Source: CAVSJA01 sp963728145
Lineage (GTDB): Bacteria; Bacteroidota; Bacteroidia; Chitinophagales; Chitinophagaceae
DNA: 64,000 bases
Direction: 5' to 3'
Assembly: GCA_963728145.1 (NCBI GenBank)
Contig: CAVSJA010000006.1
Location: 558,001-622,000 of the forward strand
In this document: positions 52,546 through 62,408 of the stretch, in pieces
Position numbering within the stretch: position 1 is the first letter of the stretch
Layout of the letters: every line of letters begins with the position of its first letter
Program-made: the position numbers and the translations under genes
The notes under the pieces: model-generated
What the model saw: only the letters and a program-made list of their open reading frames with translations
What the model was told of the DNA's origin: nothing
Database searches by the model: none

Positions 52546-53826
52546 ATGAATATCCGCGACAGCTTTTCTATCGCCTACCGCACTGTTAAGGGGAATAAAC
52601 TCCGAACAGGGATTACCGTGGCAATTATCGCCTTTGGTATTATGGCTCTTGTTGGCATCAAAACGGCCATCGTGGCCATGCAGCAAAAATTCACGGAGAG
52701 TTTTTCTTCGATGGGCGCAACAGGGTTCACTATCCGTTATCGTGAACCGAGAAATCATGCGTTTGGCAACGACAATGAAGTGAAGAAAGAAAAGAAGGGC
52801 CAAAAGAAACAAAAGAAATCAAATCTCGGTAAACCCATCACGAAGGTCCAGGCCGAGACTTTCAAAAAGGAGTATCATTTTCCGGCCAAAGTGAGCATGA
52901 ATATTTTCGGAGCAAGAGATGCGATTATATCTGTTGGAAGCAGGAAAACAAATCCCACTGTGCGAATTTTTGGCGGTGATGAAAACTTTATCGAACAGAA
53001 TGGATTTTCCATCGCGTTTGGAAGAAACCTGAGTAACCTTGATGTAGAATCCGCCAGGAATGTATGCTTGCTCGGAAGTGAAGTTGCCGAAAAATTTTTT
53101 GGGAAGAATCATGAGCGCGCAGTTGACCAAATAATTAAGGTCAATAGTATTCCTTTTCGCGTCGTTGGGGTATTAGCCGAAAAAGGCAATTCTCTTGGAT
53201 TTAGTTGGGATAATGTTATAGTAACTTCTTATAATAATGTAAGGCGCTTTTTCAATTCTAATCCGAATGCATCTTTCAGTATTCAAATAAAAGTTGCCGA
53301 TATCAGCCAAATGGATGGTGCAATGGGAGAAGCAACCGGCACATTCAGACCGGTGCGGAAGTTGACAACAACTGAAGAAGACAATTTCGTAATTGATAAG
53401 AGCGACAGCTTCGTGGCATTGTTGCTGAAACAGTTGGATATGCTTACGATTTCCGCGGTGATTATCGGCGTCATTACCTTAATGGGTGCGGCGATCGGGT
53501 TAATGAATATCATGCTCGTTGCGGTGACTGAACGGACAAAGGAAGTTGGATTGATCAAAGCGATAGGAGGCAAGCGCCGTAACGTAAGTCAACAATTCCT
53601 TTTCGAATCTTTAATCATCAGCATGCTCGGTGCATTTTTTGGTGTTGCATTAGGTATTCTCTTAGGAAATGGATTCTCATTAATCTTAAATACCTCATTC
53701 GTCGTTCCCTGGGCTTGGGCATTCGGCGGTATTATCGTTTGCTCACTTGTTGGATTGCTTGCAGGTGCATATCCCGCTATTAAGGCGTCGAAGTTGAATC
53801 CGATTGAGGCTTTGCGGTATGAGTAG
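52546..53826 (+). CDS. ABC transporter permease (MacB/FtsX type)
   Basis: 426 aa. MacB layout: N-terminal helix (ITVAIIAFGIMALVGIKTAI) after MNIRDSFSIAYRTVKGNKLR, a periplasmic domain of about 230 residues (ARDAIISVGSRKTNPTVRIF, LLGSEVAEKFFGKNHERAVD), and three C-terminal helices with AIGLMNIMLVAVTERTKEVG and IKAIGGKRRNVSQQFLFESL, the FtsX signature. No ATPase gene is adjacent. Substrate unknown; export of a peptide, lipoprotein or drug by mechanotransmission is typical of the family. Confidence 0.9.
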   Translation: MNIRDSFSIAYRTVKGNKLRTGITVAIIAFGIMALVGIKTAIVAMQQKFTESFSSMGATGFTIRYREPRNHAFGNDNEVKKEKKGQKKQKKSNLGKPITKVQAETFKKEYHFPAKVSMNIFGARDAIISVGSRKTNPTVRIFGGDENFIEQNGFSIAFGRNLSNLDVESARNVCLLGSEVAEKFFGKNHERAVDQIIKVNSIPFRVVGVLAEKGNSLGFSWDNVIVTSYNNVRRFFNSNPNASFSIQIKVADISQMDGAMGEATGTFRPVRKLTTTEEDNFVIDKSDSFVALLLKQLDMLTISAVIIGVITLMGAAIGLMNIMLVAVTERTKEVGLIKAIGGKRRNVSQQFLFESLIISMLGAFFGVALGILLGNGFSLILNTSFVVPWAWAFGGIIVCSLVGLLAGAYPAIKASKLNPIEALRYE

Positions 53827-53827
53827 A

Positions 53828-54021
53828 GGTTGACAAGGTTGACAGGGTTGACAGGGTTGACAGGGTTGACAGGGTTGACAGGGTTGACAGGGTTGACAGG
53901 GTTGACAAGTTAAAACATAAGTAAGTATTCGAATAATAAAAAAAGGGTCAATGAAATTCTTCATTGACCCTTTTCTATTTTGCTTAGTGACTTCCTTGTC
54001 AACCTTATCAACCCTGTCAAC
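53828..54021. repeat. W1 array between convergent genes
   Basis: Left arm 53828-53908 has nine near-identical words right after the permease TAG. Right arm 53997-54021 has about three (TTGTCAACCTTATCAACCCT). The loop contains a separate terminator at 53938-53978. Confidence 0.9.
53938..53978. terminator. Bidirectional terminator
   Basis: AAAAAAAGGGTCAATGAA, loop ATTC, TTCATTGACCCTTTTCTATTT. Fourteen paired bases with A and T tracts on both sides; serves the permease (+) and metalloprotease (-) genes. Confidence 0.88.
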
Positions 54022-54027
54022 CAAAAC

Positions 54028-56568
54028 TCAACGGGGATTCAGTATCCTCTCAATCCTCTCACTGAGGTCTTGAAGATGCATTCGACTCATACGGTCAGTA
54101 TAAGCAGGTAATGCAGCATTGATCTCGGCTCTTAAGGATCTTAAAGTTCCTTTTGCAACAGAGATGATATCACTTTTCTTAAGATCTGCTACGGGCGGAC
54201 CGAAGGAAATAGTGATACCGCCACCGGTTGGTGCCGCCGGAGGATTGACGATCGCGCCTAATCTTTCTACAAAAGATTTCTGCAGGTTACGACGATAATT
54301 GTCGATTGCTTTCTTTGTAGCAAGTTCAGACCAGATACCTCTTTTAATATCGTCGAAATACTCTTCAATACGATAAGCGGTATTATCACGGTTATGTTCT
54401 GCGATCATACGGCTCAGGCGTGCACTGCTCAATAATGAATTCATCATATTATCCTGTAGGTTACTGATGCGATCGGTAGTTGGGGAAGTGATCTTATTCA
54501 GGATATTTTTATCCAGTAACCAGGTCGGTGTTTCGAAAAGATTTTTCTGGATAAAGCCCAATGCTTCCTTTTGCGTTGTTTTTGGTACAACGGTATAAAC
54601 AGATCCGTCCTGGTCACTTGTCTTATAATCCGTATAGATACCACCAATATTCGTCGCAACATGACCCAGGTAGCGGGAATATTGTCCAACTACTTCATTA
54701 TAGATCTCTGTGAGTACTTCATAGTTCTCTCCTTTTTCGTTTACCCATCCCGGTAATTTTGGAACAATCCACTTCAGGTTCTTGATTCCATATTCACCGG
54801 CTTTCATGTTATTGTCACCAAGTGATTCTGTTTGTGCGCGGGGATCAAGACCATCTGCATGAAGGAAACGCAGACGGTTATTCGCAAAACGGGATTTCAC
54901 CCAATCATTCAATGTTGCTTTTTCTTCTTCTTCAGATCCGCTAACATATTTATAACCCCATTCGATTGACCAGATATCATAGTCACCAATCCGGGGGATA
55001 TAATCCAATTTGAGAAATTCCATCTTCAGGCTGTGCTACATAATTGAAGCGGGCATAGTCCATAATCGAAGGTGTATGACCATTTGCTTCAACCCAGGCT
55101 TTATCGCGCAATTTTTCTACAGGCACTGCAGAAGATGATCCCATATTATGAGGCAGACCCAATGTATGCCCAACTTCATGAGAGGAAACAAAACGGATCA
55201 ATTGTCCCATCAGCTCATCATCAAATTTCCCTTTACGTGCTTTTGGATCGCTTGGTGAAGCCTGGATAAGATACCAGTTCCTCAGTATCCTCATTACATT
55301 ATGGTACCAGTTAATATGCGATTCGAGGATCTCACCACTGCGTGGATCATGAATATGCGGACCACTTGCATTGGGAATATCAGAAGGTTTATAAACGATG
55401 GCAGAAAAACGGGCATCTTCCAGGCTCCATGTGCTATCCTCAGATTTCGATGGAGCACGTTTCGCCATGATCGCGTTTTTGAAACCGGCTTTCTCAAATG
55501 CTTTTTGCCAGTCGTTCACTCCCTGTATCAGGTAAGGAACCCATTTTTCAGGAGTTGTAGGATCGATATAATAAATGATCGGCTTCTTAGGCTCAACCAA
55601 TTCACCTCTGCGGAATTTCTCCATATCCTCTTCTTTCGGTTCCAGTCTCCAGCGGGTGATCATGCTGATATCTTTCACACCCTGTGGATCGGCATCGAAA
55701 TCAGTAAACTCTGTGGTGAAATAAGCGACCCTGTCATCATAATAGCGCGGGCGCATAGTAGATTTTGGAAGCAATACAAGAGAGCTATTCAATTCAAAAG
55801 TCGCATTGCCAGTAGGACCAGCAGTAGGCAAGCCAGGAATAGGTGAAGGCAATGACATTTTTGAATAGGTCTTTACCGTTCTGATCTCAGTATTTATGGG
55901 ATAGCTCCTGATATCTACGATATAGGATTTATCACTCTGCATGCCGCCGATGCGAAGCGCCGTTTTAAAGAATGAAGCAAAGTAAAGAATATCGTTGTCT
56001 GAATTGATATAATCGGTCAGCTCCAGAACAACTCCATTGCTATCTTTTGAAAATGCCTTTATGTCGAACGCTGCGGCAATGGGTTGAACGTTGGAATTCT
56101 GCACCGATTTATACATCGGTTTTGTAGAATCTTTTGCATAGACAGAAAAAGAAATGTTACGCATAAAGATCTTGTTGTTCGGTCCTTTTTCAAAGCGAAC
56201 AACATTTTCATTGATCTCATCACCAGCAAAACCTGCGAAACCGGAACGGGTATTGATTGGAGCTTTTGAAATACGGTTTACAACCAGGAAATCCCTGCCC
56301 AATAAAGAATCATCGAATTCAAAAAACCATTTGTCCTCTATCTTATGTACCAGGAACAGTCCTTTTTTGGTGATTGCCTTATCGGTAATAACATCTTTGT
56401 ATGGTTTAGGACCGGGGCGGGTGGGGACTACGGGGGGTGCTTGAGGAGGAGCGCCAGTACTGGTTGATGGTGGAGGTTGAGTACCCGGCCGCTGTTGTGC
56501 AGCGGCAGATAGGGAGATCACACCCATCATCAGCCATAACCAGATTTCTGTGAACTGTTTTTATGCAT
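54028..56568 (-). CDS. Secreted zinc metalloprotease (DUF5117/DUF4953 metzincin type), two frameshifts
   Basis: About 846 aa when joined. Signal peptide from ATG 56568: MHKQFTEIWLWLMMGVISLS after removing one A near 56557-56562. A Pro/Gln-rich linker, the large N-terminal domain (DSLLGRDFLVVNRISKAPIN) and the active site SSHEVGHTLGLPHNMGSSSA (HExxHxxGxxH) follow. The second break is in a C5 tract near 54992-54998: ISQIGLYPP joins RIGDYDIWSIEWGYKYVSG. The rest is helical to RIERILNPR. Secreted or periplasmic peptidase of unknown substrate. Confidence 0.87.
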
Positions 56569-56885
56569 GTTTAAAATTATTTAATGGGTGAAGATAAGGA
56601 AAAGCAAATCTCGATATTGTGAGGCCTTGTATTAATGGTATAAATGGTTTTTATTTGGGTGCAGCAAGTTTTTAACAGGCTGGTCTTGTCCGCCCTGTAT
56701 TGCACCAAAGCAAGTTTTGGAACTGATTTAGGAATTTCCTTATCTTGTGCCTCCCTCTAAAAATCCAAATCCTTTAAGGTTTTCCGGGAAGACTTTTTTC
56801 CTTAGAATTGCAAGCTCTTTTACTATTTTACGGCTTAATGGTTTAAACAATCATACAAATTCTCAAACACTAAAAACAAACAATC
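56569..56885. other. 317-bp divergent gap with promoters
   Basis: Between the metalloprotease start and exbB. TTTTGG at 56715 and TATCTTGTG at 56741 (21 bp apart) are a weak TTTG/TAnnTTTG-like pair pointing to exbB. No repeat array was seen here. Confidence 0.4.
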
Positions 56886-57751
56886 ATGGCTGAAACAAAA
56901 CCAACTGCTAGCGCTGCAAAAAGTAGTACATCTGTTCAACCAAAGAAAAACAGTAATTCGATTTCATGGATTGCTCCCCTTATATGTATTATTAGCTGGT
57001 TATATAATCTGGCGTTTTGTACTCGGTAGACCCTGCCAATTTTACGAAGCCCGATCCAGCTGGTGGTTTTTGGCCCAAGCACGAAGGACCCAAAGGAGGA
57101 TTTGTAAGTATGTATGAAGGTGGTATTATTGTACCGATGCTGATTGCATGCTTCCTAATCGTTGTTGTTTTTGTGATCGAACGTTTACTGACTATTACCA
57201 AAGCAACCGGAAATGGAAATATTGCTGAATTTATCCGTAAAGTTCAATATCATCTTGCCAATAAGAATGTTGACGCGGCGATTGGCTGAGTGCGACAGAC
57301 AAAAAGGTAGCGTTGGTAATGTAATGAAAGCTGGTCTTCGTAAGTACAAAGAAATGATCACTAACACTGAATTGTCGACCGAACAAAAAGTGCTGAATAT
57401 TCAGAAAGAAGTGGAAGAAGCAACTGCACTGGAACTGCCTATGCTGGAAAAAAACCTGGTGTTCCTTTCTACCCTGGCTTCAGTAGCAACGCTCTTGGGT
57501 CTGTTTGGAACGGTATTGGGTATGATCACAGTCATTCTCCGCACTGGGTGAGGAAGGTGGTGGTCATGCAGCTGCGGAACTTTCAAGAGGTATCTCTGAA
57601 GCACTTGTATAATACAGCACTGGGTATCGGTACTTCAGCCTTTGCGATCATTATGTATAATGTGTTTACAACAAAGATCGACGGTATCACTTACGGTATT
57701 GACGAATCAGGTTTTACTTTGACGCAAAGTTTTGCTTCACTGTACAAATAA
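56886..57751 (+). CDS. exbB: ExbB/TolQ/MotA-type proton channel, five frameshifts
   Basis: ATG 56886 (MAETKPTASAAKSSTSVQPK). The first part ends in ISWIAPLICII; removing single extra bases near 56988-56994, 57025-57030, 57281-57285, 57525-57531 and 57604-57608 gives WRFVLG, DPANFTKPDPAGGFWPKHEG, MYEGGIIVPMLIACFLIVVV, ECDRQKGSVGNVMKAGLRKY, LATVATLLGLFGTVLGM and SRGISEALYNTALGIGTSAF. This is a full MotA/TolQ/ExbB domain that forms the inner-membrane proton channel for TonB. High break density is discussed in the findings. Confidence 0.85.
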
Positions 57752-57862
57752 TCCGCTCTTTTTCAATGAGTCAGGGACGTGTAAAAACTTCCGTTTTTAA
57801 TGAAAATTTCTGTGGAAATTACCTGAAAATGAATCTCAATCTGAACTGAAATAATTTAAAGC

Positions 57863-58519
57863 ATGCCAAAAGTCAAAGTACCTCGAAAGAGTACAGTCAT
57901 CGATATGACGGCGATGTGCGATGTGGCCTTCCTGTTGCTTTCTTTCTTTATCTTAACTACCAAATTCAAGGCACCGGATGTGTTACAGGTTGTGACTCCA
58001 AAATCTGTTGCGACCAAGCCGGCTGACCAGAAAGAATATGGTCCTAATTACAATTGATACTGAAGGGAAGACTTATTTCTCCGTGGCGGACGAAAATTCA
58101 GAAGAGAAAGCGGAGATTATTGACGTTGCAGCGCAGTTGAAAGGAATAACATTGAGCGAAGAGGAAAAATCGCGTTTAAGAGAACTGCGTCTTTTGTTGG
58201 AGTTCCGTTTTCTCAGTTACAGTCTTACCTGAGGCTTACGCCCGAACAGGTAAAGGCATTCAAATCACCAGGAATTCCTGTACGGATAGCGCAAATAATG
58301 AACTCCAGATATGGATAAGAGCAGCAGCAACTGCATTTAAGGGAGCCAAAATGAATGTTATGTTGAAAGGAGATAATAAGGCAAAATATCCTTCTTTCAA
58401 AGCAGTCATTGATGCACTTCAAGAGGAACGAGATCTTTAAGTTTTCTATGATCACCGATCCCGAAGGAGTACCAAGAGGAAGTGAGCTGGACAAAAAGAA
58501 TTCTCAAAAGAAAGCCTGA
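57863..58519 (+). CDS. exbD: ExbD biopolymer transport protein (first), four frameshifts
   Basis: MPKVKVPRKSTVIDMTAMCD then VAFLLLSFFILTTKFKAPDV is the single helix with the conserved Asp for proton coupling. Then TIDTEGKTYFSVADENSEEK and LQSYLRLTPEQVKAFKSPGI, WIRAAATAFKGAKMNVMLKG and SMITDPEGVPRGSELDKKNS to TGA 58517. Breaks near 58031-58036 and 58421-58427 are insertions; near 58187-58190 and 58293-58296 deletions. Confidence 0.82.
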
Positions 58520-58580
58520 TAAAGGCCCCCGAAAAGTTTCGGTTGAGGATTTGATTTTCTAACTAATTAAATTATGCGAT

Positions 58581-59120
58581 ATGGCAGAAATGGATACCTC
58601 AGGTGGAGGGGAACATAAAAAAGGCCCAGGCGTAAAAAAGAGCTAAAAAGCTTTCCACCCGGGTAGATCTTACTCCCATGGTGGACCTTGGATTCCTGCT
58701 GATCACGTTTTTCATTTTCACCACAACGATGAGTCAGCCGACAGCGATGAATCTGTTTCTCCCTAAGGATACGGATAAACCGGAAGAGCAGAACAAGCTG
58801 AAGGAATCAGGCGCCCTGACCATTATGCTCGGAGATAACAACACAGTATTCTATTATGAAGGAATACTTGCGCCCGATGGTTCGAATTTCAAATCATCAA
58901 ATTTTAAGGAGATCCGCGACGTTATTCTGAATAAGAAGAAAAGCACGGATCCCAAGGATTTCATGGTGGTCATCAAACCCGGCCCAATGTCTACCTATGG
59001 GAATACGGTAGATATTCTCGACGAAATGACCATAAACGACGTGAACCGTTATGCGATGGTGGACATATTCCCCGTCTGAGCTTGAACTGGTTAAGGCCAT
59101 CAGAAAAGGGTGGCAAATAA
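58581..59120 (+). CDS. ExbD biopolymer transport protein (second), three frameshifts
   Basis: ATG 58581 (MAEMDTSGGGEHKKGPGVKK), then KLSTRVDLTPMVDLGFLLIT and FFIFTTTMSQPTAMNLFLPK (helix with conserved Asp), periplasmic domain VVIKPGPMSTYGNTVDILDE and the C-terminus VDISPSELELVKAIRKGGK to TAA 59118-59120. Single extra bases near 58635-58641, 59066-59070 and 59105-59111. Two ExbD genes in series are usual in this phylum. Confidence 0.82.
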
Positions 59121-59168
59121 TTTGTGGAAACTGTTAAATAGGACATCTTATATCTAAATAAACGCAAG

Positions 59169-60000
59169 ATGGAAGCAAACAAAATACTAAGCGCTGATAT
59201 TCTGGATATTATCTTCGAAGGAAGAAATAAAGAATACGGTGCTTATGAATTGCGTAAGACATATAACCGGAGAATGACGATCGCACTTGTGGGAACGGCA
59301 TCTTTGATCGCCCTGCTATTCTTAGGTTATATTCTAGCCAATACTATCAGCTCCGATTCGAAGAAAGACCTGGTTGTCCAGGACGTTCAGTTGGAGGACC
59401 TGAAGCAGGAGGAAAAGAAAGAGGAACCACCTCCACCTCCTCCGCCCAAACCACCAGATCCACCAAAAGTGGAAATGGCGAAATTCACTCCTCCCAAGAT
59501 CGTAAAGGATGAGGAAGTGAAAGAAGAAGAGAAACCACCAGAAGTTGAAAAGCTGGAGGAAGTAAAGATCGGTACACAGAACCAGGAAGGTGTGAAAGAC
59601 GAAGGTATCGTTGCTCCCCCGGTTGAAGATGCCGGTAAAGGTGTAGTGGAAGCTCCAAAGAAAGATGAAGAAGATTACGATAAGACCTTTACCAAGGTGG
59701 AGATCGAATCAGAATACCCCGGTGGTGATGCAGCCTGGAGACGTTACCTGTTGAAGAGCTTGCAGTATCCATCCGGATGCTCAGGACAATGAAATTCAGG
59801 GTACAGTTGTAGTACAGTTTATTGTGGACAAGGAAGGTATGGTGAGTGATGTACAGGCAATCAGTGGTCCCGATGAACTCCGCAAAGAAGCTGAGCGCGT
59901 AATTAAGAAAACTGGTAAATGGACACCTGCTGTTCAGAATGGTCGTCAGGTGAAAAGTTATAAGAAGCAGCCAATCGTATTCCAATTGGCAGAGGAATAA
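59169..60000 (+). CDS. tonB: TonB-family energy transducer, frameshifted
   Basis: MEANKILSADILDIIFEGRN then KEYGAYELRKTYNRRMTIAL, one helix (TASLIALLFLGYILANTI), a Pro-rich stretch (EEPPPPPPPKPPDPPKVEMA) and the TonB C-terminal domain: EYPGGDAAWRRYLLKSLQYP, one extra base near 59769-59774, then DAQDNEIQGTVVVQFIVDKE and QVKSYKKQPIVFQLAEE. Closest relative in the window is the gene at 32322. Last gene of the exb operon, followed by a terminator. Confidence 0.9.
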
Positions 60001-60073
60001 AGTGATTGATCCACCGTGCTCCTACGCTGAAGCTTCGGCGCAAGCGTAAGCGAAGGTGGAATTGGTACGAAAC

Positions 60074-60112
60074 GAGCCGTCGTTCCTAAAATTGGGACGG
60101 CGGCTTTTTTTG
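60074..60112 (+). terminator. Rho-independent terminator of the exb-tonB operon
   Basis: GAGCCGTCGTTCC, loop, GGGACGGCGGC, then TTTTTTT. Confidence 0.9.
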
Positions 60113-60119
60113 TCCCCTG

Positions 60120-60212
60120 CTCACCCCGTCCCGCAAAAGGACACCCTCTCTGCAAGCAGAGAGGGGTGTCGCGCTTGCGCGACGGGGTGAGTCCTAGCGA
60201 GACGGGGCGAGT
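60120..60212. repeat. Nested palindrome with CACCCCGTC ends
   Basis: CTCACCCCGTC at about 60121 pairs with GACGGGGTGAG at 60180; inside, ACACCCTCTCTGC pairs with GCAGAGAGGGGTGT, and GTCGCGCTTGCGCGAC is a further hairpin. A second GACGGGGCGAG end word follows at 60201. The doubled right end recalls the P7 family, though the words differ. Confidence 0.8.
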
Positions 60213-60214
60213 CA

Positions 60215-60644
60215 TCAATGCCTATACTTCAAAAGAAAATCCGCAGTATCCGCCGGCACTTCTGCTTTCAACAAAAGCTCATCCTCCGTAACACGCACAA
60301 TGAAATACCGTTGTTGATTGATCACGATTTCCTTATCACCATTCTGTAGTGTCCATGTAAACAATAACGCGCTTGCTGGATTACAATCAAACCCACCTTC
60401 CTGGATTGCACCGTTGCCACCTTTGTTGAATATGATAAGTATTGTCTTGTTGACAATCAGTGAGAGTGTTTTCTCCCCCATCAACAATTCCATTTAAGTT
60501 AACATCGAATCCTGCGCCAACAATCAGCCAATGTTTTTCAGTAAGCAATTCAGGAACCTGCTTTCCTCCCTCAATAATATTGTCGTATTTATTACAAGCA
60601 AGTAATAATGTGATTGCAGCAATTGAAAATAATTTCATCTTCAT
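60215..60644 (-). CDS. Small lipoprotein, frameshifted
   Basis: MKMKLFSIAAITLLLAC is a lipoprotein signal with Cys17. The mature part reads LTEKHWLIVGAGFDVNLNGI then VDGGENTLTDCQQDNTYH, breaks near 60427-60433 by one extra base, and continues FNKGGNGAIQEGGFDCNPAS, ALLFTWTLQNGDKEIVINQQ, RYFIVRVTEDELLLKAEVPA. It resembles lipocalin-like Bacteroidota lipoproteins (W-x-hh and FxxxG pattern), but the family assignment is uncertain. Confidence 0.75.
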
Positions 60645-60791
60645 AATTCATGGCTTTTTTTGAAGCAGCGAAGTTATTATGATCAATAGGCTGGTGGTAT
60701 CACCGATTGTGATACCACTATCCACCAAATACGGGTACGGAATGATATCCATTCTCGTGTTTTCCTGTCCTCCGTGGCGTACTTTTGACCC

Positions 60792-62177
60792 ATGCTAGGC
60801 AAACTCACAGGCTGGAATGATACCATCGTTGCACTCGCCACTCCACCGGGAGTAAGCGCAATAGGAGTCGTACGATTGAGCGGCAAAGAAGCGATTCGGA
60901 TAATCAATGAATTATTCCCATCAAAGGATCTAAGCAAACAAGCATCGCATACCATTCATGTAGGATTTCTAAAGCAGGATGGAAAGCCATTGGACGAGGT
61001 TGTGGTTTCCATTTTCAAAGGACCGAAATCATATACAGGGGAGGATGTGGTTGAAATTTCTTCGCACGGATCGCCTTTTGTATTGCAACAGGTGATCGAT
61101 GCCTGCGTGCAAGGGGGCGCAAGACTGGCAAAACCGGGCGAGTTCACTCAACGCGCATTTCTGAATGGGAAACTGGATCTCGCCCAAGCTGAAGCGGTAG
61201 CCGACCTGATTGCAAGCAATACTGAAGCTTCCCGAAGAACCGCATTGAACAATATCCGCGGCGGATTCTCAGATGAACTCACGCAATTGCGTGATCGCAT
61301 GATCCGCTTTTCCGCATTGATCGAACTCGAGCTCGATTTCTCGCAGGAGGACGTTGAATTTGCTGACCGAAAACAATTTTATGAATTGATCACTGAAGCG
61401 GAAACCACAACAAAGAAATTATTGGAATCATTCAAACTCGGAAACGTCATTCGCAATGGCGTACAGGTGGCCATCATCGGAAAACCCAATTCAGGCAAAT
61501 CTACTCTGCTGAATACACTGTTGAATGAGAACCGCGCAATCGTGAGCGAGATTGCGGGTACAACAAGGGATACCATTGAGGAAGTGCTCAATATTGATGG
61601 AATATTATTTCGTTTAATCGATACTGCAGGCATAAGAGATCATACCAGTGATACCATTGAAAAGATTGGAGTGGAGCGAAGCAGGGAGAAGATGCGTAAA
61701 GCTGATGTGGTTGTGTACTTATTCGATGTTTCCACAGATCAAAATGACGATTTACGAAATACGATTTACGATTTGAAGGCACAAGAGCTTAATTTTCTCA
61801 TGGTAGGAAATAAAGTGGATGCTGTAGGTGAAGAAAAGGCAAGATCAAAATTCAATGGCCTGGAAAAACTGATTTTCATTTCTGCAAAGGAGGACAAGCA
61901 TATTGAGGTGTTGAAGGAAAGATTGGTTGATACCGTGCTCGAAGGAAAGACAAGTACAGATGAAACGATTGTAACTAATGCCAGGCATTATCATGCATTG
62001 CGAGAAGTATCTTCTGCCTTGTCTGATATTCGCAAAGGACTTGATAATAAACTACCTGGCGATTTGCTCGCTTCGGATATACGGAGATGTTTGCATTGGT
62101 TGGGTGAGATAACGGGAGAGATTACGACCGAGGATCAACTGGATTATATTTTTAGTAAGTTTTGTATTGGGAAATAA
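60792..62177 (+). CDS. mnmE: tRNA uridine-5-carboxymethylaminomethyl modification GTPase MnmE
   Basis: 461 aa. With MnmG it builds cmnm5U34 in tRNAs reading purine-ending codons. N-terminal folate-binding domain: DTIVALATPPGVSAIGVVRL. G domain from about residue 225: AIIGKPNSGKSTLLNTLLNE (G1), IAGTTRDTIEEVL (G2), LIDTAGIRDHTSD (G3), MVGNKVDAVG (G4). C-terminal FCIGK with the catalytic Cys. Complete and unbroken, in contrast to the adjacent exb region. Confidence 0.97.
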   Translation: MLGKLTGWNDTIVALATPPGVSAIGVVRLSGKEAIRIINELFPSKDLSKQASHTIHVGFLKQDGKPLDEVVVSIFKGPKSYTGEDVVEISSHGSPFVLQQVIDACVQGGARLAKPGEFTQRAFLNGKLDLAQAEAVADLIASNTEASRRTALNNIRGGFSDELTQLRDRMIRFSALIELELDFSQEDVEFADRKQFYELITEAETTTKKLLESFKLGNVIRNGVQVAIIGKPNSGKSTLLNTLLNENRAIVSEIAGTTRDTIEEVLNIDGILFRLIDTAGIRDHTSDTIEKIGVERSREKMRKADVVVYLFDVSTDQNDDLRNTIYDLKAQELNFLMVGNKVDAVGEEKARSKFNGLEKLIFISAKEDKHIEVLKERLVDTVLEGKTSTDETIVTNARHYHALREVSSALSDIRKGLDNKLPGDLLASDIRRCLHWLGEITGEITTEDQLDYIFSKFCIGK

Positions 62178-62408
62178 CCTGGCTACTCCACTTAACTTAA
62201 CTTTATTTTACTTATCCCATTCTTTAGCTTCAGTTTTTCAATTTCTTCATCAGGTAAGGAGTGAGACTACTTCCCGATATGCCGAAAGCAAAGGCAACAC
62301 AATCAAAAATGCAATAAATCGTTTAATGTAGAGTGATCATGCAGCATGTTTCACATCCTGCAAATCAATGGTTTAAGATAACTGCTTAATCAAAATGATG
62401 TAACAATC

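Noticed and set aside
53743..54024. Open frame with Cys-Gln-Pro repeats on the minus strand
   Set aside because: W1 words read backwards; overlaps a conserved permease gene and a terminator.
56886..60000. Programmed +1 frameshifting as the cause of the many breaks
   Set aside because: No shared slippery motif, stop context or stimulator; sites differ in sequence, and two of the 13 are deletions.
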